DNA of 63,241 nucleotides from Microcaldota archaeon (GTDB lineage: Archaea; Micrarchaeota; Micrarchaeia; Anstonellales; Anstonellaceae): NCBI GenBank assembly GCA_026414325.1, contig JAOAJF010000002.1, forward strand, positions 1 to 63,241, read 5' to 3'. A program made the translations under genes and the position numbers. Shown here piece after piece: positions 15,934 to 24,531 of this stretch. Every line of letters begins with the position of its first letter. Positions within the stretch are counted from its first letter, which is position 1. The notes under the pieces are model-generated. The model ran no database searches, was not told the origin of the DNA, and worked only from the letters and a program-made list of their open reading frames with translations.

Positions 15934-16668
15934 ATGGTTGAATTGTTTAGGTCTAGAAAATTTATTGAAATTCCTAAATTTTTTAATATAAAAAATAATT
16001 CTTTTAAAAACAATTTTTTGAAATTTTTTTCTAAACAAAATGAACGAAAAGAATTTGAGTTAGTTCTAAAAAATTATTTTTCATCAAAAAAAATCTCCAA
16101 ACCATTAATCTATAACTATTTAATGAAAACACCCTACTTTTATTTATTTGATAATTCAAAACTTCCATTATTAGAAAATTATACTGAAAAAGAGCTCAAA
16201 AGTTTTCTCAATTTAATCACCTCTATCCGACTAAAAAATTTTGTATTCGAGCTTATTTTTTTACCAGAGGTACCTAAAAATCCAAAAAATCCTTTAGAAA
16301 AATTTTTCTTTAAATTTAAATATGCTAAATATGTTGTTGATAAAGCAATTGCAGATTTTATTTATCCTGCTGTTTTTAGTTCTGAAGTTTGCAGAAAACT
16401 CTTTAAGTATACTCACTATGTTTCAAATTTAGCAGTGTTCTTAGGAACTTATTTTATTAGCAATGATCTTTCTTATTCTTTTTCTTCTTTAGCTTATTTC
16501 AATCTTCCATTCTTATTATTTTACTATGCTCTTCATGTAAGAAACAAAATTTTAGATAACTTTTCTTATGAGTTCAATTTTACTATTAAAAGGGCTTCAG
16601 CTGAAGCCTTTTCAATTCATATTATTTCTAATTCTAAAGATTTTATGGATCGCATCTATCTAAATTAA
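15934..16668 (+). CDS. Unknown protein with a hydrophobic C-terminal half
   Basis: A 244-residue protein very rich in Phe, Lys, Asn and Leu, with no recognised motif. Residues 1-120 are basic and aromatic. Around 160-200 two hydrophobic stretches (NLAVFLGTYFIS and YFNLPFLLFYYALHV) could be membrane helices, and the end is soluble-like. It lies 27 bases after the PRTase-like gene and may be co-transcribed with it. A 16-bp perfect palindrome, GGCTTCAGCTGAAGCC, lies inside it at 16593-16608. Confidence 0.5.
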   Translation: MVELFRSRKFIEIPKFFNIKNNSFKNNFLKFFSKQNERKEFELVLKNYFSSKKISKPLIYNYLMKTPYFYLFDNSKLPLLENYTEKELKSFLNLITSIRLKNFVFELIFLPEVPKNPKNPLEKFFFKFKYAKYVVDKAIADFIYPAVFSSEVCRKLFKYTHYVSNLAVFLGTYFISNDLSYSFSSLAYFNLPFLLFYYALHVRNKILDNFSYEFNFTIKRASAEAFSIHIISNSKDFMDRIYLN

Positions 16669-16737
16669 TTTATTGTCGAAAGATGCTTTAAGCGTTGGCT
16701 AAAGATTTAAATATTTTAACTTTCTTTTTTGTTGTTT

Positions 16738-18483
16738 ATGTCAACAAAGCTGGAAAATATAGTCGTAAAATTTGGAGGAGAAGCTGGCGAAGGCTTAATG
16801 ACTGCTGGTTTTATAGCAGCAAAATATTTTCAAAGAACAGGTTTGTTTGTTTTTGCAGAAAACGACTATCCTTCTTTAATTAGGGGTGGGCACAATACCT
16901 TTACAGTTAGAGCAAATACAGAAAAAATTTATGCCTTGGATGGAAAAGTAGATATTTTAATAGCTTTAGACAAACGTTCAGTTCTAGAGCATATAAACGA
17001 ATTGTCAGCAAATTCTGTAGTAATTTTTGACAAAAAATTAGAAGGAGAATTAAGCCAAATCTTTACTAATAAAAATATCTATCCTGTTCCAGTACCACTA
17101 ACGCAACATTCAGCAGAATTAGGAGATCTAATTTATTCAAATCAGATTGCTATTGGCTCTCTGATTGGTTTAATCGGTGGAAAATTAGAAATACTTTCAA
17201 CAATATTAAAAGAAAAGTTCTCTTCAAAAAAAGAAGAAATTTTAGAAAAAAATTTAGCAGCAGCAACCTTTGGCTATGATTTTGTAAAAATGCATTTTAA
17301 AGAGCCTTTTGAATTACCAATAAAAGAGCAGAAAAAAAATTATTATCTTTTAGATGGAAATGATGCAGTTTGTCTAGCCTCAATAAAAGCAGGTGTAAAA
17401 TTAGTTGCAGAATATCCAATGAGCCCTTCTTCTTCAATCTTACATTGGATGGCAGCTCATTCTCAAGATTATGGAATTGTAGTAAAACAAACTGAAGATG
17501 AAATTGCTGCAATAAATTATGTTTTGGGTGCAGCTTATGCTGGAGTAAGAGCAATGACTGCTACTTCTGGAGGAGGATTTTCTCTAATGACTGAAGCATT
17601 GGGTAATGCTGGATTGGCAGAAATTCCTTGTGTTATTGTAGAAGTCCAAAGAGCTGGCCCTTCTACTGGTCTACCTACTTATACTGATCAGGCAGATTTG
17701 TTATTTGTAATCAATGCCTCTCAAGGAGAATTTCCAAGAATTGTTTGTATGCCTGGAGATCCAGCAGAAGCATTTTATGAAACATTTAATGTTTGGAATA
17801 TGGCTGAGTTAGTCCAAACTCCGGCAATAATTTTACTTGATAAATATTTAGGAGAATCTTTTCAGACAGTAGAAATAAAAACAGATAATTTAGTAGTAAA
17901 ACGAGGTTTACTTCAAACTGATCAAGAGATGGAAAATGCCAAACAATTTTTAAGGCATAAAATAACTCCTTCTGGAATCTCTCCTCGTTCTATTCCAGGA
18001 CAGAAAAATGGCTTGTATGTTGCTTCCTCTTATGAGCATGATGAGAGTGGCTATAGTAGTGAAGATCCATTAAATAGAGTAATGCAAATAGATAAAAGAG
18101 CTAGAAAACTTTCAGCTATAAATCCACAGCTTTATCAGCCAGTTTTTTTTGGCCCAGCAACTGCCCCGTTATTAGTTGTGTCTTGGGGTTCTAGCAAAGG
18201 TGTGATTTTAGAAGCACTAAAGCATCTAAACAGGCAAAATATTCCTATAAGGTATATGCATATAAAATATGCTATTCCTTTTGCAACAGATACTGTAAAA
18301 GAAGCACTTGTTTCAGCTTCTAAATCAATTATCTTTGAGGGAAATTCCACTGCCCAGATGAGAAGTTATATTCGACAAAAAACAGGTATTTTAATAGAAA
18401 ATGTCTGTCTTAAGTATGATGCTAGGCCATTTCAAGTAGAGCAAGTAGTTAATGAAATAAAAAAACTGTATCAAAGCCAGTAG
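16738..18483 (+). CDS. korA: 2-oxoacid:ferredoxin oxidoreductase, fused gamma-alpha subunit
   Basis: A 581-residue subunit. Residues 1-190 are the gamma domain (VKFGGEAGEGLMTAGFIAA, then DYPSLIRGGHNTF); the rest is the alpha domain with YPMSPSSSILHWMA and TATSGGGFSLMTEALG. With KorB it oxidatively decarboxylates a 2-oxoacid to acyl-CoA and reduces ferredoxin. The ATG at 16738 is preferred over the TTG nine bases upstream. The stop is 10 bases before korB, whose GGTGAG ribosome binding site lies in the gap. 2-oxoglutarate is a common substrate for this type, but a broader range is possible. Confidence 0.93.
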   Translation: MSTKLENIVVKFGGEAGEGLMTAGFIAAKYFQRTGLFVFAENDYPSLIRGGHNTFTVRANTEKIYALDGKVDILIALDKRSVLEHINELSANSVVIFDKKLEGELSQIFTNKNIYPVPVPLTQHSAELGDLIYSNQIAIGSLIGLIGGKLEILSTILKEKFSSKKEEILEKNLAAATFGYDFVKMHFKEPFELPIKEQKKNYYLLDGNDAVCLASIKAGVKLVAEYPMSPSSSILHWMAAHSQDYGIVVKQTEDEIAAINYVLGAAYAGVRAMTATSGGGFSLMTEALGNAGLAEIPCVIVEVQRAGPSTGLPTYTDQADLLFVINASQGEFPRIVCMPGDPAEAFYETFNVWNMAELVQTPAIILLDKYLGESFQTVEIKTDNLVVKRGLLQTDQEMENAKQFLRHKITPSGISPRSIPGQKNGLYVASSYEHDESGYSSEDPLNRVMQIDKRARKLSAINPQLYQPVFFGPATAPLLVVSWGSSKGVILEALKHLNRQNIPIRYMHIKYAIPFATDTVKEALVSASKSIIFEGNSTAQMRSYIRQKTGILIENVCLKYDARPFQVEQVVNEIKKLYQSQ

Positions 18484-18492
18484 GGTGAGAAA

Positions 18493-19350
18493 ATGGTTGA
18501 GTTAAGTCAGTTGCATGAGCCAACCCATACTATTACTTGGTGTCCAGGTTGTGGAAACTTTTCTATTTTGGCTGCATTAAAAAAAGCAATTGTAGATTGT
18601 AATCTAGAGCCTCATAATACAGTAATAGTTTCAGGTATTGGTTGTGGAGGAAAAATACCGCACTTTATAAAAACTTATGGATTTGAATCTTTGCATGGAA
18701 GAGCATTAGCCGCAGCTTCAGGAATAAAGCTTGCAAATCATAAACTAGAAGTAATAGTTGTAGGCGGAGATGGAGATGGATATGGAATTGGTGCTAATCA
18801 TTTTATTCATGCTTCTAGAAGAAATTATGATATGACTTACATAGTACAGAATAATCAAATTTATGGTCTAACCACTGGGCAGGCTTCTCCAACTTCTGAG
18901 AAATCTATGAAAACTAAAAGCACTCCTTTTGGAGTTATAGAGCAGCCAATAAATCCAATTGCTTTGGCTTTAGCAGCAGGAGCAACTTTTATTGCAAGAG
19001 GCTTTAGTGGAGATCTAACTCATCTTTCCAATTTAATTTCACAAGGAATAAAACACAAAGGTTTTGCTTTTATTGATGTTTTTCAGCCTTGTGTTATTTG
19101 GAATCATATTAACACTTTTGAATATTTTAGAAAAAAATGCTACAAGCTAGAACAAACAGATTACAAACCAAATGATAAATTTGAAGCATTTAGAAAAGCA
19201 TTTGAAACAGATAAACTTCCAATAGGTGTTTTTTATCAAGAGCAAAGGCCAACTTATGAAGATGAGTTGCCACAGCTAAGTACTAGCCCCCTGGTTAAAC
19301 AACCAATAGATAATATTGATATTCAAAAAACTTTAGAAAAATATTTGTAA
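18493..19350 (+). CDS. korB: 2-oxoacid:ferredoxin oxidoreductase, beta subunit
   Basis: A 285-residue thiamine-diphosphate-binding subunit. WCPGCGNFSIL, SGIGCGGKIP and FQPCVIW provide the four Cys expected for its [4Fe-4S] cluster. GGDGDGYGIGANHFIHASRRN followed by NNQIYGLTTGQ is the GDG...N diphosphate and Mg2+ site. No delta (polyferredoxin) subunit follows, so this is the two-subunit archaeal architecture that passes electrons to free ferredoxin. The next gene, for a secreted protein, starts 10 bases later. Confidence 0.94.
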   Translation: MVELSQLHEPTHTITWCPGCGNFSILAALKKAIVDCNLEPHNTVIVSGIGCGGKIPHFIKTYGFESLHGRALAAASGIKLANHKLEVIVVGGDGDGYGIGANHFIHASRRNYDMTYIVQNNQIYGLTTGQASPTSEKSMKTKSTPFGVIEQPINPIALALAAGATFIARGFSGDLTHLSNLISQGIKHKGFAFIDVFQPCVIWNHINTFEYFRKKCYKLEQTDYKPNDKFEAFRKAFETDKLPIGVFYQEQRPTYEDELPQLSTSPLVKQPIDNIDIQKTLEKYL

Positions 19351-19360
19351 GGTGAATTCG

Positions 19361-20836
19361 ATGATAGTTAAGATAGGAAAAAATATTTTTTTTATTATAA
19401 TTTTTTTATTTTTTGCTCTAGGTACGGTAATTGGAGATTGTTTTGAGCAGGTTTATCAATATTCTGAGCCAAATTTGGCTCTAAATTGTCAGGACTTAAT
19501 TTTGGAAAATAATCAGGCACAAATAGTATATATCTCTTCTAATCCAACTTTATTGTTTATAAAAAATTCTTCTAAACCAATAGAAAACCAAGAGCAAATT
19601 AAAACTATTTTAGATAATTCTGTAATTTTCGAATCAAAATTTAATACTTTAGTGCAGGAGCTAAAGCAGAGAACAAATGAATTAAAAGTTTCTAAATCTG
19701 CTGCCGAGCAGAAGTGTTTGCAATATACTGGTATGGATCGCTATGAGTGCTATGATAAAGATTCTTGTCTATTAGCTGCATTTGCAGTTCCTCAAGCTTC
19801 TATTGCAGTTAATTCTCCAGGTTTTATTGATGCAATGCTTGATTTTGATAAAAAAAGAAAAAAATTAAATTCCTCGATAGAGAATTTATCTTCTTTGCTT
19901 TCTAATCCATCTCCCTCTTTAGAATATTCCAAACAGCTTAGAGCAGCAGTAGAAAATTTAGAGCAGGAAATTATAAACTACAATAGCTGTAATTTGATGT
20001 TAGATAAGACTGATCCAGGCTGTAATGTAAGTGGTGCAAAATGCTTTGAATACTGTCCAAAAATTTTACTTCCTTCTAAATGGATAGAAACTAAAAAAGA
20101 ACTGAGCTCAACCTCTTCTACTTTAGAAAAACTAAATTCCAATTCTGATTTAGCAAAAACTTTGGCTAAAAACACTATTGACTGGCTGAAATTTTTAGAA
20201 AAAAGAACGGTTCTTTGGGATGAGCTAAAAAGGGAGTTAAACAGTTTATTTCAAAACATAAATAATTCTCTCTCCTCAAAAAAATTTTCTGATAAGGCTT
20301 TAGAAGAATCCTTAAACCAGTCTCTGAATGCTTATGAGCAGATAAACTCAAAAATAAAAAATGGTGAATTTTTTCTAGCTATTGAACAAGGGATGAGTCT
20401 AAAAATAAATTTAGAACAACTCTCAAAACAAGTTTCAGGCTATAGAGAAAAACTAAATCAAATTGATAGAAAGCTTAATACTATCCAGCTCTCTTTAAAA
20501 GAAATCAAACAATCTGAAAATTTTGATAAGTTCAACCAAAAATTTTTAGAATTAAAAAATAGAACTTCCTCTCCAGTCCAAGCAAACGAGTTGGATGAGC
20601 TGCTAGCTACTTCTTCTGAATTAGAAGAGCAAGTATTGCTAGAAGTTGCAAAAATTAAATTAAAAATAAAAGACCAACCATCCAGCCAGGAAAAAAACAC
20701 CTCTAATCTTTCAGTAGAGAAAAAACCAGAAGGCCTTAGTTCTGGTTCATTACTGCCAACTTCGTTCTGTCCTTTAGCAAGTGGTTTTATTGGGTTGATC
20801 TTTATTTTTATTTTTTTCAGAAAAAGCCAAGAATAA
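19361..20836 (+). CDS. Secreted coiled-coil protein with a Cys/Pro/Gly C-terminal membrane tail
   Basis: A protein of about 491 residues with a strong signal peptide, six or more cysteines in the first 250 residues (CLQYTGMDRYECYDKDSCL, then CNLMLDKTDPGCN and CFEYCP) and long predicted coiled coils from about 250 to 430. A Ser/Lys-rich linker leads to a tail FCPLASGF, a hydrophobic helix and RKSQE. That tail resembles archaeal CTERM protein-sorting signals and recurs in the gene at 55129. The ATG at 19361 has AAGGTGA upstream; a GTG at 19352 is less likely. Family unknown. Confidence 0.7.
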   Translation: MIVKIGKNIFFIIIFLFFALGTVIGDCFEQVYQYSEPNLALNCQDLILENNQAQIVYISSNPTLLFIKNSSKPIENQEQIKTILDNSVIFESKFNTLVQELKQRTNELKVSKSAAEQKCLQYTGMDRYECYDKDSCLLAAFAVPQASIAVNSPGFIDAMLDFDKKRKKLNSSIENLSSLLSNPSPSLEYSKQLRAAVENLEQEIINYNSCNLMLDKTDPGCNVSGAKCFEYCPKILLPSKWIETKKELSSTSSTLEKLNSNSDLAKTLAKNTIDWLKFLEKRTVLWDELKRELNSLFQNINNSLSSKKFSDKALEESLNQSLNAYEQINSKIKNGEFFLAIEQGMSLKINLEQLSKQVSGYREKLNQIDRKLNTIQLSLKEIKQSENFDKFNQKFLELKNRTSSPVQANELDELLATSSELEEQVLLEVAKIKLKIKDQPSSQEKNTSNLSVEKKPEGLSSGSLLPTSFCPLASGFIGLIFIFIFFRKSQE

Positions 20837-20899
20837 AACTTTTCCTACCTTGCTTTCAGTTAAGAAAGCCTTATAAATCTTTTTTGATAAAAAAGTTTT

Positions 20900-21493
20900 A
20901 TGAGTAAAACATTTTTGGTATTTAGCTCTATATTTATTTTGATTATTTTTTCCTTGATCTTTTTCTCCACATTACCTTTTTCCTTTACTAAAGCAGCTAT
21001 TAAATTCCTTGGAATTATTGGGTTTTTTTTGCTTTCTCTTTCTTTAATTTTGGGCCCACTTGCTGTCCTCTGGCCGAATATGTTTTTGAAATATTTAGAA
21101 TTTAGAAAAACAATTGGTGTTGCTGCATTTTTGTTTGTAGCTGGGCACTTATACTTAACTATGCAAAATTATTTTGGTTGGAATTTTTCTAAAGCAGTAG
21201 CTGCTCCTGGAGTACTTCCTGGTATACTTGGATTTTTTATTCTGACAATATTGGCTATAACATCTTTTGATAAAATTGCATCTTTTTTGGGTTCAAAAGT
21301 TTGGAAATTTATCCATTATTTTAATTATGTGGCTTTTATTTTATCTTTTATTCATTTTGTTTTAAAGAGCGCTGGACCAGCCCAAATTTTTGGCTTTAAT
21401 TATTTAGAATTTATTGCAATTTTATTTGGAGTTCTAGCGATTTTTTTACAACTTGCTGGCTTTTTTATTAGAATAACAAAAAAATCATCTTGA
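20900..21493 (+). CDS. Ferric-reductase-like transmembrane (heme b) protein
   Basis: A 197-residue membrane protein with about six helices. LGPLAVLWP, then EFRKTIGVAAFLFVAGHLYL and HYFNYVAFILSFIHFV, match the ferric reductase-like/MsrQ domain, in which His pairs on two helices bind heme b. It would move electrons across the membrane. No flavin domain is fused and no MsrP partner is nearby; a separate FNR-like flavoprotein is at 27706-28401. TATA-like CCTTATAAATC precedes it. Confidence 0.75.
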   Translation: MSKTFLVFSSIFILIIFSLIFFSTLPFSFTKAAIKFLGIIGFFLLSLSLILGPLAVLWPNMFLKYLEFRKTIGVAAFLFVAGHLYLTMQNYFGWNFSKAVAAPGVLPGILGFFILTILAITSFDKIASFLGSKVWKFIHYFNYVAFILSFIHFVLKSAGPAQIFGFNYLEFIAILFGVLAIFLQLAGFFIRITKKSS

Positions 21494-21538
21494 GCCTACT
21501 TTAGGCATTAATTTATAAATTTTGGCCAACAAATTAAG

Positions 21539-21574
21539 TTAGCACTAGTTTTATCTTAGTAAAATTAGTGTTAA
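21539..21574 (+). promoter_or_regulatory. 15-bp hairpin upstream of the zinc-ribbon gene
   Basis: Bases 21539-21553 pair with 21560-21574 around a six-base loop TCTTAG; all 15 positions pair, two as G-U. It lies 29 bases before the ATG of the small zinc-ribbon gene and 45 bases after the heme protein stop. It could be a terminator for the upstream gene or a 5' leader structure. No long T-run follows it. Confidence 0.55.
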
Positions 21575-21603
21575 GTTAAAAGTAGAAAAGAGGAAAGATA
21601 TAA

Positions 21604-21771
21604 ATGGAAGATGATATGGAAAATACCGAAGGCTCTAGAGGGCAGACTAACAGAAAAATGTATGATGCAGTTTGCTCTAAATGCCACAAGCCCTGCCAGG
21701 TTCCCTTTCAACCCCAAGAAGGAAGGCCTGTTTATTGTAGGGATTGTTATAGACCAAGAAGAAGATATTAA
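21604..21771 (+). CDS. Small zinc-ribbon protein
   Basis: A 55-residue protein. CSKCHKPCQVPFQPQEGRP and VYCRDCYRPRRRY form a CxxC...CxxC zinc ribbon with an Arg-rich tail and an acidic N-terminus. From memory, short proteins of this type (CxxC, PF-P, GRPVYC-C) are common in archaea and small-genome bacteria, usually with unassigned nucleic-acid-related roles. AAGAGGAAAG lies upstream as a possible ribosome binding site. The gene stands alone between two hydrophobic-protein genes. Confidence 0.8.
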   Translation: MEDDMENTEGSRGQTNRKMYDAVCSKCHKPCQVPFQPQEGRPVYCRDCYRPRRRY

Positions 21772-21843
21772 AACTTCTTATAGTAGTTAACCAATTTTTT
21801 TATTTTTTATTCTTATTTATTTAGTTTTTTCTAGTTTGTAGTA

Positions 21844-22035
21844 GTGGAAAGTAGCCCTTTAGAAATGGTTTTAGGCTATATTTTATTCTTTTTATTTGGG
21901 ATAGGTATGTTTGACTATTATTTATGGGTAAAAAAGCCAAAAAGAAAAAGACCAGACTTTCATCCAAGTTTGTTTAGCTTTTTAGCTAAAGAGAAAAAAA
22001 CAGCTTCAGCTCAAAAGCTAACAAATTATTTTTAA
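21844..22035 (+). CDS. Small single-helix membrane protein
   Basis: A 63-residue ORF from a GTG. One hydrophobic helix (about residues 8-29, MVLGYILFFLFGIGMFDYYLWV) is followed by a very basic KKPKRKRPDFHP cytoplasmic segment, giving an N-out topology by the positive-inside rule. No ribosome binding site is evident, so translation may start at a leaderless GTG. It ends 21 bases before the DJ-1 gene. No family recognised. Confidence 0.45.
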   Translation: MESSPLEMVLGYILFFLFGIGMFDYYLWVKKPKRKRPDFHPSLFSFLAKEKKTASAQKLTNYF

Positions 22036-22056
22036 TTTTTATGCAGTTAGACTAAT

Positions 22057-22587
22057 ATGGAAAAAAAAGTTTTGGCTATTGTTGCACCAAAAGATTTTAG
22101 AGACGAAGAGCTTTTTGTACCAAAACAATATTTAGAACAAAACAATGTAGCTGTTTTAGTTGCTTCTACTACAAAAGGCATTGCAAAAGGAAAATTAGGA
22201 GGGCAAATAAAAATAGATCTTACACTTTCAGAAGTAAAAATCCAGGACTTTGACGGGGTGTTTTTTGTAGGTGGGCCAGGAACTATCATTGTAAGAGCAG
22301 AACCAAATGCCCTTAACATTGCTAAAGAAGCTTATAAAGCAGGCAAAATAATAGGAGCGATTTGCTGGGCTCCAACTATTTTAGCAAAAGCAGGTATTTT
22401 AAAAGACAAAAAGGCAACCTGCTGGCTAGGTCCAGATTCAGAATATGGAATGCAAACAGATACGGTTTTAGAAAAATTTGGCTCTAAATTTGTAAACCAG
22501 CCAGTAGTTATAGATGGAAAAATTATTACTGCAAATGGGCCTGCTGCTGCAGAAGAATTTGCTAAAAAGATGTTGGAGGCTTTATAG
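22057..22587 (+). CDS. DJ-1/PfpI family protein
   Basis: A 176-residue protein of the glutamine-amidotransferase-like fold. GAICWAPTILAKAGILKDKKAT holds the nucleophile-elbow Cys103, and E18 in DEELFVP is the conserved acidic partner. FVGGPGT is the usual glycine turn. PfpI-type archaeal proteases have His after the Cys; here it is Trp104, so peptidase activity is doubtful and a glyoxalase/deglycase or stress role is as likely. The length fits the family. Confidence 0.88.
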   Translation: MEKKVLAIVAPKDFRDEELFVPKQYLEQNNVAVLVASTTKGIAKGKLGGQIKIDLTLSEVKIQDFDGVFFVGGPGTIIVRAEPNALNIAKEAYKAGKIIGAICWAPTILAKAGILKDKKATCWLGPDSEYGMQTDTVLEKFGSKFVNQPVVIDGKIITANGPAAAEEFAKKMLEAL

Positions 22588-22642
22588 ACATATTAATCCA
22601 TTAATATAAACATTTATAAATTTGTATAAATCTCAATATATT

Positions 22643-23731
22643 ATGAAAAATATGCTAACTCTTTCTCCATGTTCTAAGGAACTTACTAAACTTATCAAAT
22701 CTACTAGTCAGTATTTTAAGTATCATAAAATGAGCGGGCTTTATTTAAATGTAGCAAATGCTACAAACACATTTTTTAGTTCTAATTTTAACAAAGAAGA
22801 AAAAATTTTAGCTAAACATCTTTTTAGTTGTTTTATTTATTCTACCTTAGTAAATAAATACAAAATTAGTAAAGAGATTTTGCAAAATACTAACTTATGG
22901 GTTAACTTTTCTAATGGTTCTATCTTTCTTTATGCTATTAAAAGTAAAGAGAATCATCCAAAATTAGGAGATTATTATTTTATAGTCCCAATAATCGATG
23001 AAAACCCAAAAGCTTATGGGCATTATTGTGTTTTTTCAGATGAAATTTTTGTAGTCTTAAATAGATTGCCTCAATATTTTAGTTCTGAAAAATACCAAAA
23101 ATTTGCCAAAAAGTTTAGCTTTTCTGAAATATTGGATGGAGCTATTTTACATGAGCAAAACCATAGGGTTTTCTCTTATCAACTAGATCCTATTTTTAGA
23201 TATCTCTATCTTCTTGTAGATGAGAAAACATTAAATAATTTTGACTTTCTTTGTAGGGAACTATATGAATTTTATGCCTATATTGCAAATGCAAAATACT
23301 CTGTAGAACAAACAGCACTAACTGCCCTATATTTATCAGAATATAAAAGCTCTGGAAACATTCATCGTTGCGCCTTGGAAAGACTTTTCAACTATCTATC
23401 TTGCTCCATTAATGGTTCTAGTAAAAAAACCGCTCAAAACCTTGAGTCTTGTTTATTAAAACTATCTGAAAAATTAAGTTTGAGTAAAAAAGAATTAAAT
23501 CATTTAGAAGAAAGTTTTGGGCTATTGGCATTTAAAAAGGATTTTTTAAGGCTATTTGGTTTAAACTATTTTATTAATTTAGAAAAAGAATTGCAAATAG
23601 CTCTAAACAATCTTTCAGCCTTTATATCAAAACATTTTGATTATTTAGAAGACTTTAAAGACGAGTTAGGACAGAATCTTTCTAAAATTTTAAACTCTCT
23701 TAAAAAACTAAACAACTTATTTAACTTTTAG
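22643..23731 (+). CDS. Unknown protein with an HExxH motif
   Basis: A protein of about 362 residues with no recognised domain. At H170-E171-x2-H174 (AILHEQNHRVF) it has the zincin-type HExxH signature, set in a hydrophobic helix as in metallopeptidases. A third metal ligand cannot be assigned, although several Glu residues follow (for example CRELYEF about 30 residues on). No signal peptide or clear membrane helix. The start is uncertain: ATG at 22643 or 22652, or an upstream TTG at 22622. The AT-only inverted repeat at 22590-22607 and a TATA-like TTTATAAATT precede it. Confidence 0.55.
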   Translation: MKNMLTLSPCSKELTKLIKSTSQYFKYHKMSGLYLNVANATNTFFSSNFNKEEKILAKHLFSCFIYSTLVNKYKISKEILQNTNLWVNFSNGSIFLYAIKSKENHPKLGDYYFIVPIIDENPKAYGHYCVFSDEIFVVLNRLPQYFSSEKYQKFAKKFSFSEILDGAILHEQNHRVFSYQLDPIFRYLYLLVDEKTLNNFDFLCRELYEFYAYIANAKYSVEQTALTALYLSEYKSSGNIHRCALERLFNYLSCSINGSSKKTAQNLESCLLKLSEKLSLSKKELNHLEESFGLLAFKKDFLRLFGLNYFINLEKELQIALNNLSAFISKHFDYLEDFKDELGQNLSKILNSLKKLNNLFNF

Positions 23732-23771
23732 TCGAGCATTAACTTTTTATTTAACTTTATTTATACTATTA

Positions 23772-24453
23772 ATGTCGATGATGAGACCGCTCCAGTATGA
23801 TTTAATGATTAGCGGAGTAGCTTCTGAGCTTGTTGCTGTTTTAGAAAAAACAATAAAGCTATTCTTTCAATTCCTTTAATCTTTTTAAATTCCAAAAATT
23901 AAGTTCTTCTGAAAAAATTTTAACTGCACTTTTACCATTAAAACCAAAATTTAAAAGTATTATAAAAAACAGCTTTATGTATTGGGACAATCGCTATGAT
24001 GTTTTTTTAAATCTTCCTTTTATAAGGAGAGATATTTTTCCAACTTATCCAGAGATATCTTATGGAGAAGATAAAATAGCAGCAAATAAACTCAAAGATT
24101 ATTATAAACATGCAAAAAAATTTGTACTAGAAGAAGAGTTTTTAAGATTTCAAGAAGATTTTTCTATCCATTCGTTTATAAAAAGATATCTCTGGTATGG
24201 AAGAACTTTTTTACCATATTTAAAACTATGTGCAGATAAAAAAGAGTATATAAGAATCTTGTTATCTGTTTTCGGAGTATTTTTTCCAATCTTTCTTTTA
24301 ATTCCATTTTTTGTTGGATTTTTTGATTCAATAAAATTTTTAAAAATTTATCCAGCAAATTTAGTCTTTTTCCCATTATTTGCAGTTTTTGCTAGTTGGT
24401 TGATGGGCGTAGGTTTTCTATTAGGATTTTTTTACAAAGATTTAGGCCATTAA
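23772..24453 (+). pseudogene. Membrane protein gene split by an apparent single-base frameshift
   Basis: ATG 23772 opens a 35-codon ORF (MSMMRPLQYDLMISGVASEL...). From 23857 a second frame is open to the TAA at 24451. Removing one A in the AAA at 23855-23857 joins them into one protein of about 225 residues; the published frame leaves only an ATG at 23977 (158 residues). The downstream part is basic and aromatic, then has two membrane helices (about residues 95-115 and 125-150 of the short form). Either a young pseudogene or a base error. Family unknown. Confidence 0.55.
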
Positions 24454-24531
24454 AATAAAAAATTCCCCCATAAAGTTTAAATATACTCAAACTTAATATA
24501 TTAAGTTATAATCTTAAAATTGGGAAATTTA

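Noticed and set aside
16593..16608. 16-bp perfect palindrome GGCTTCAGCTGAAGCC as an operator
   Set aside because: It lies inside the coding region of the gene at 15934-16668, far from any start; it may be chance or codon-driven.
23777..23835. C/D box small RNA (ATGATGA ... CTGA)
   Set aside because: No proper D' and C' boxes with usual spacing are found; the segment reads better as the N-terminus of the frameshifted membrane protein.
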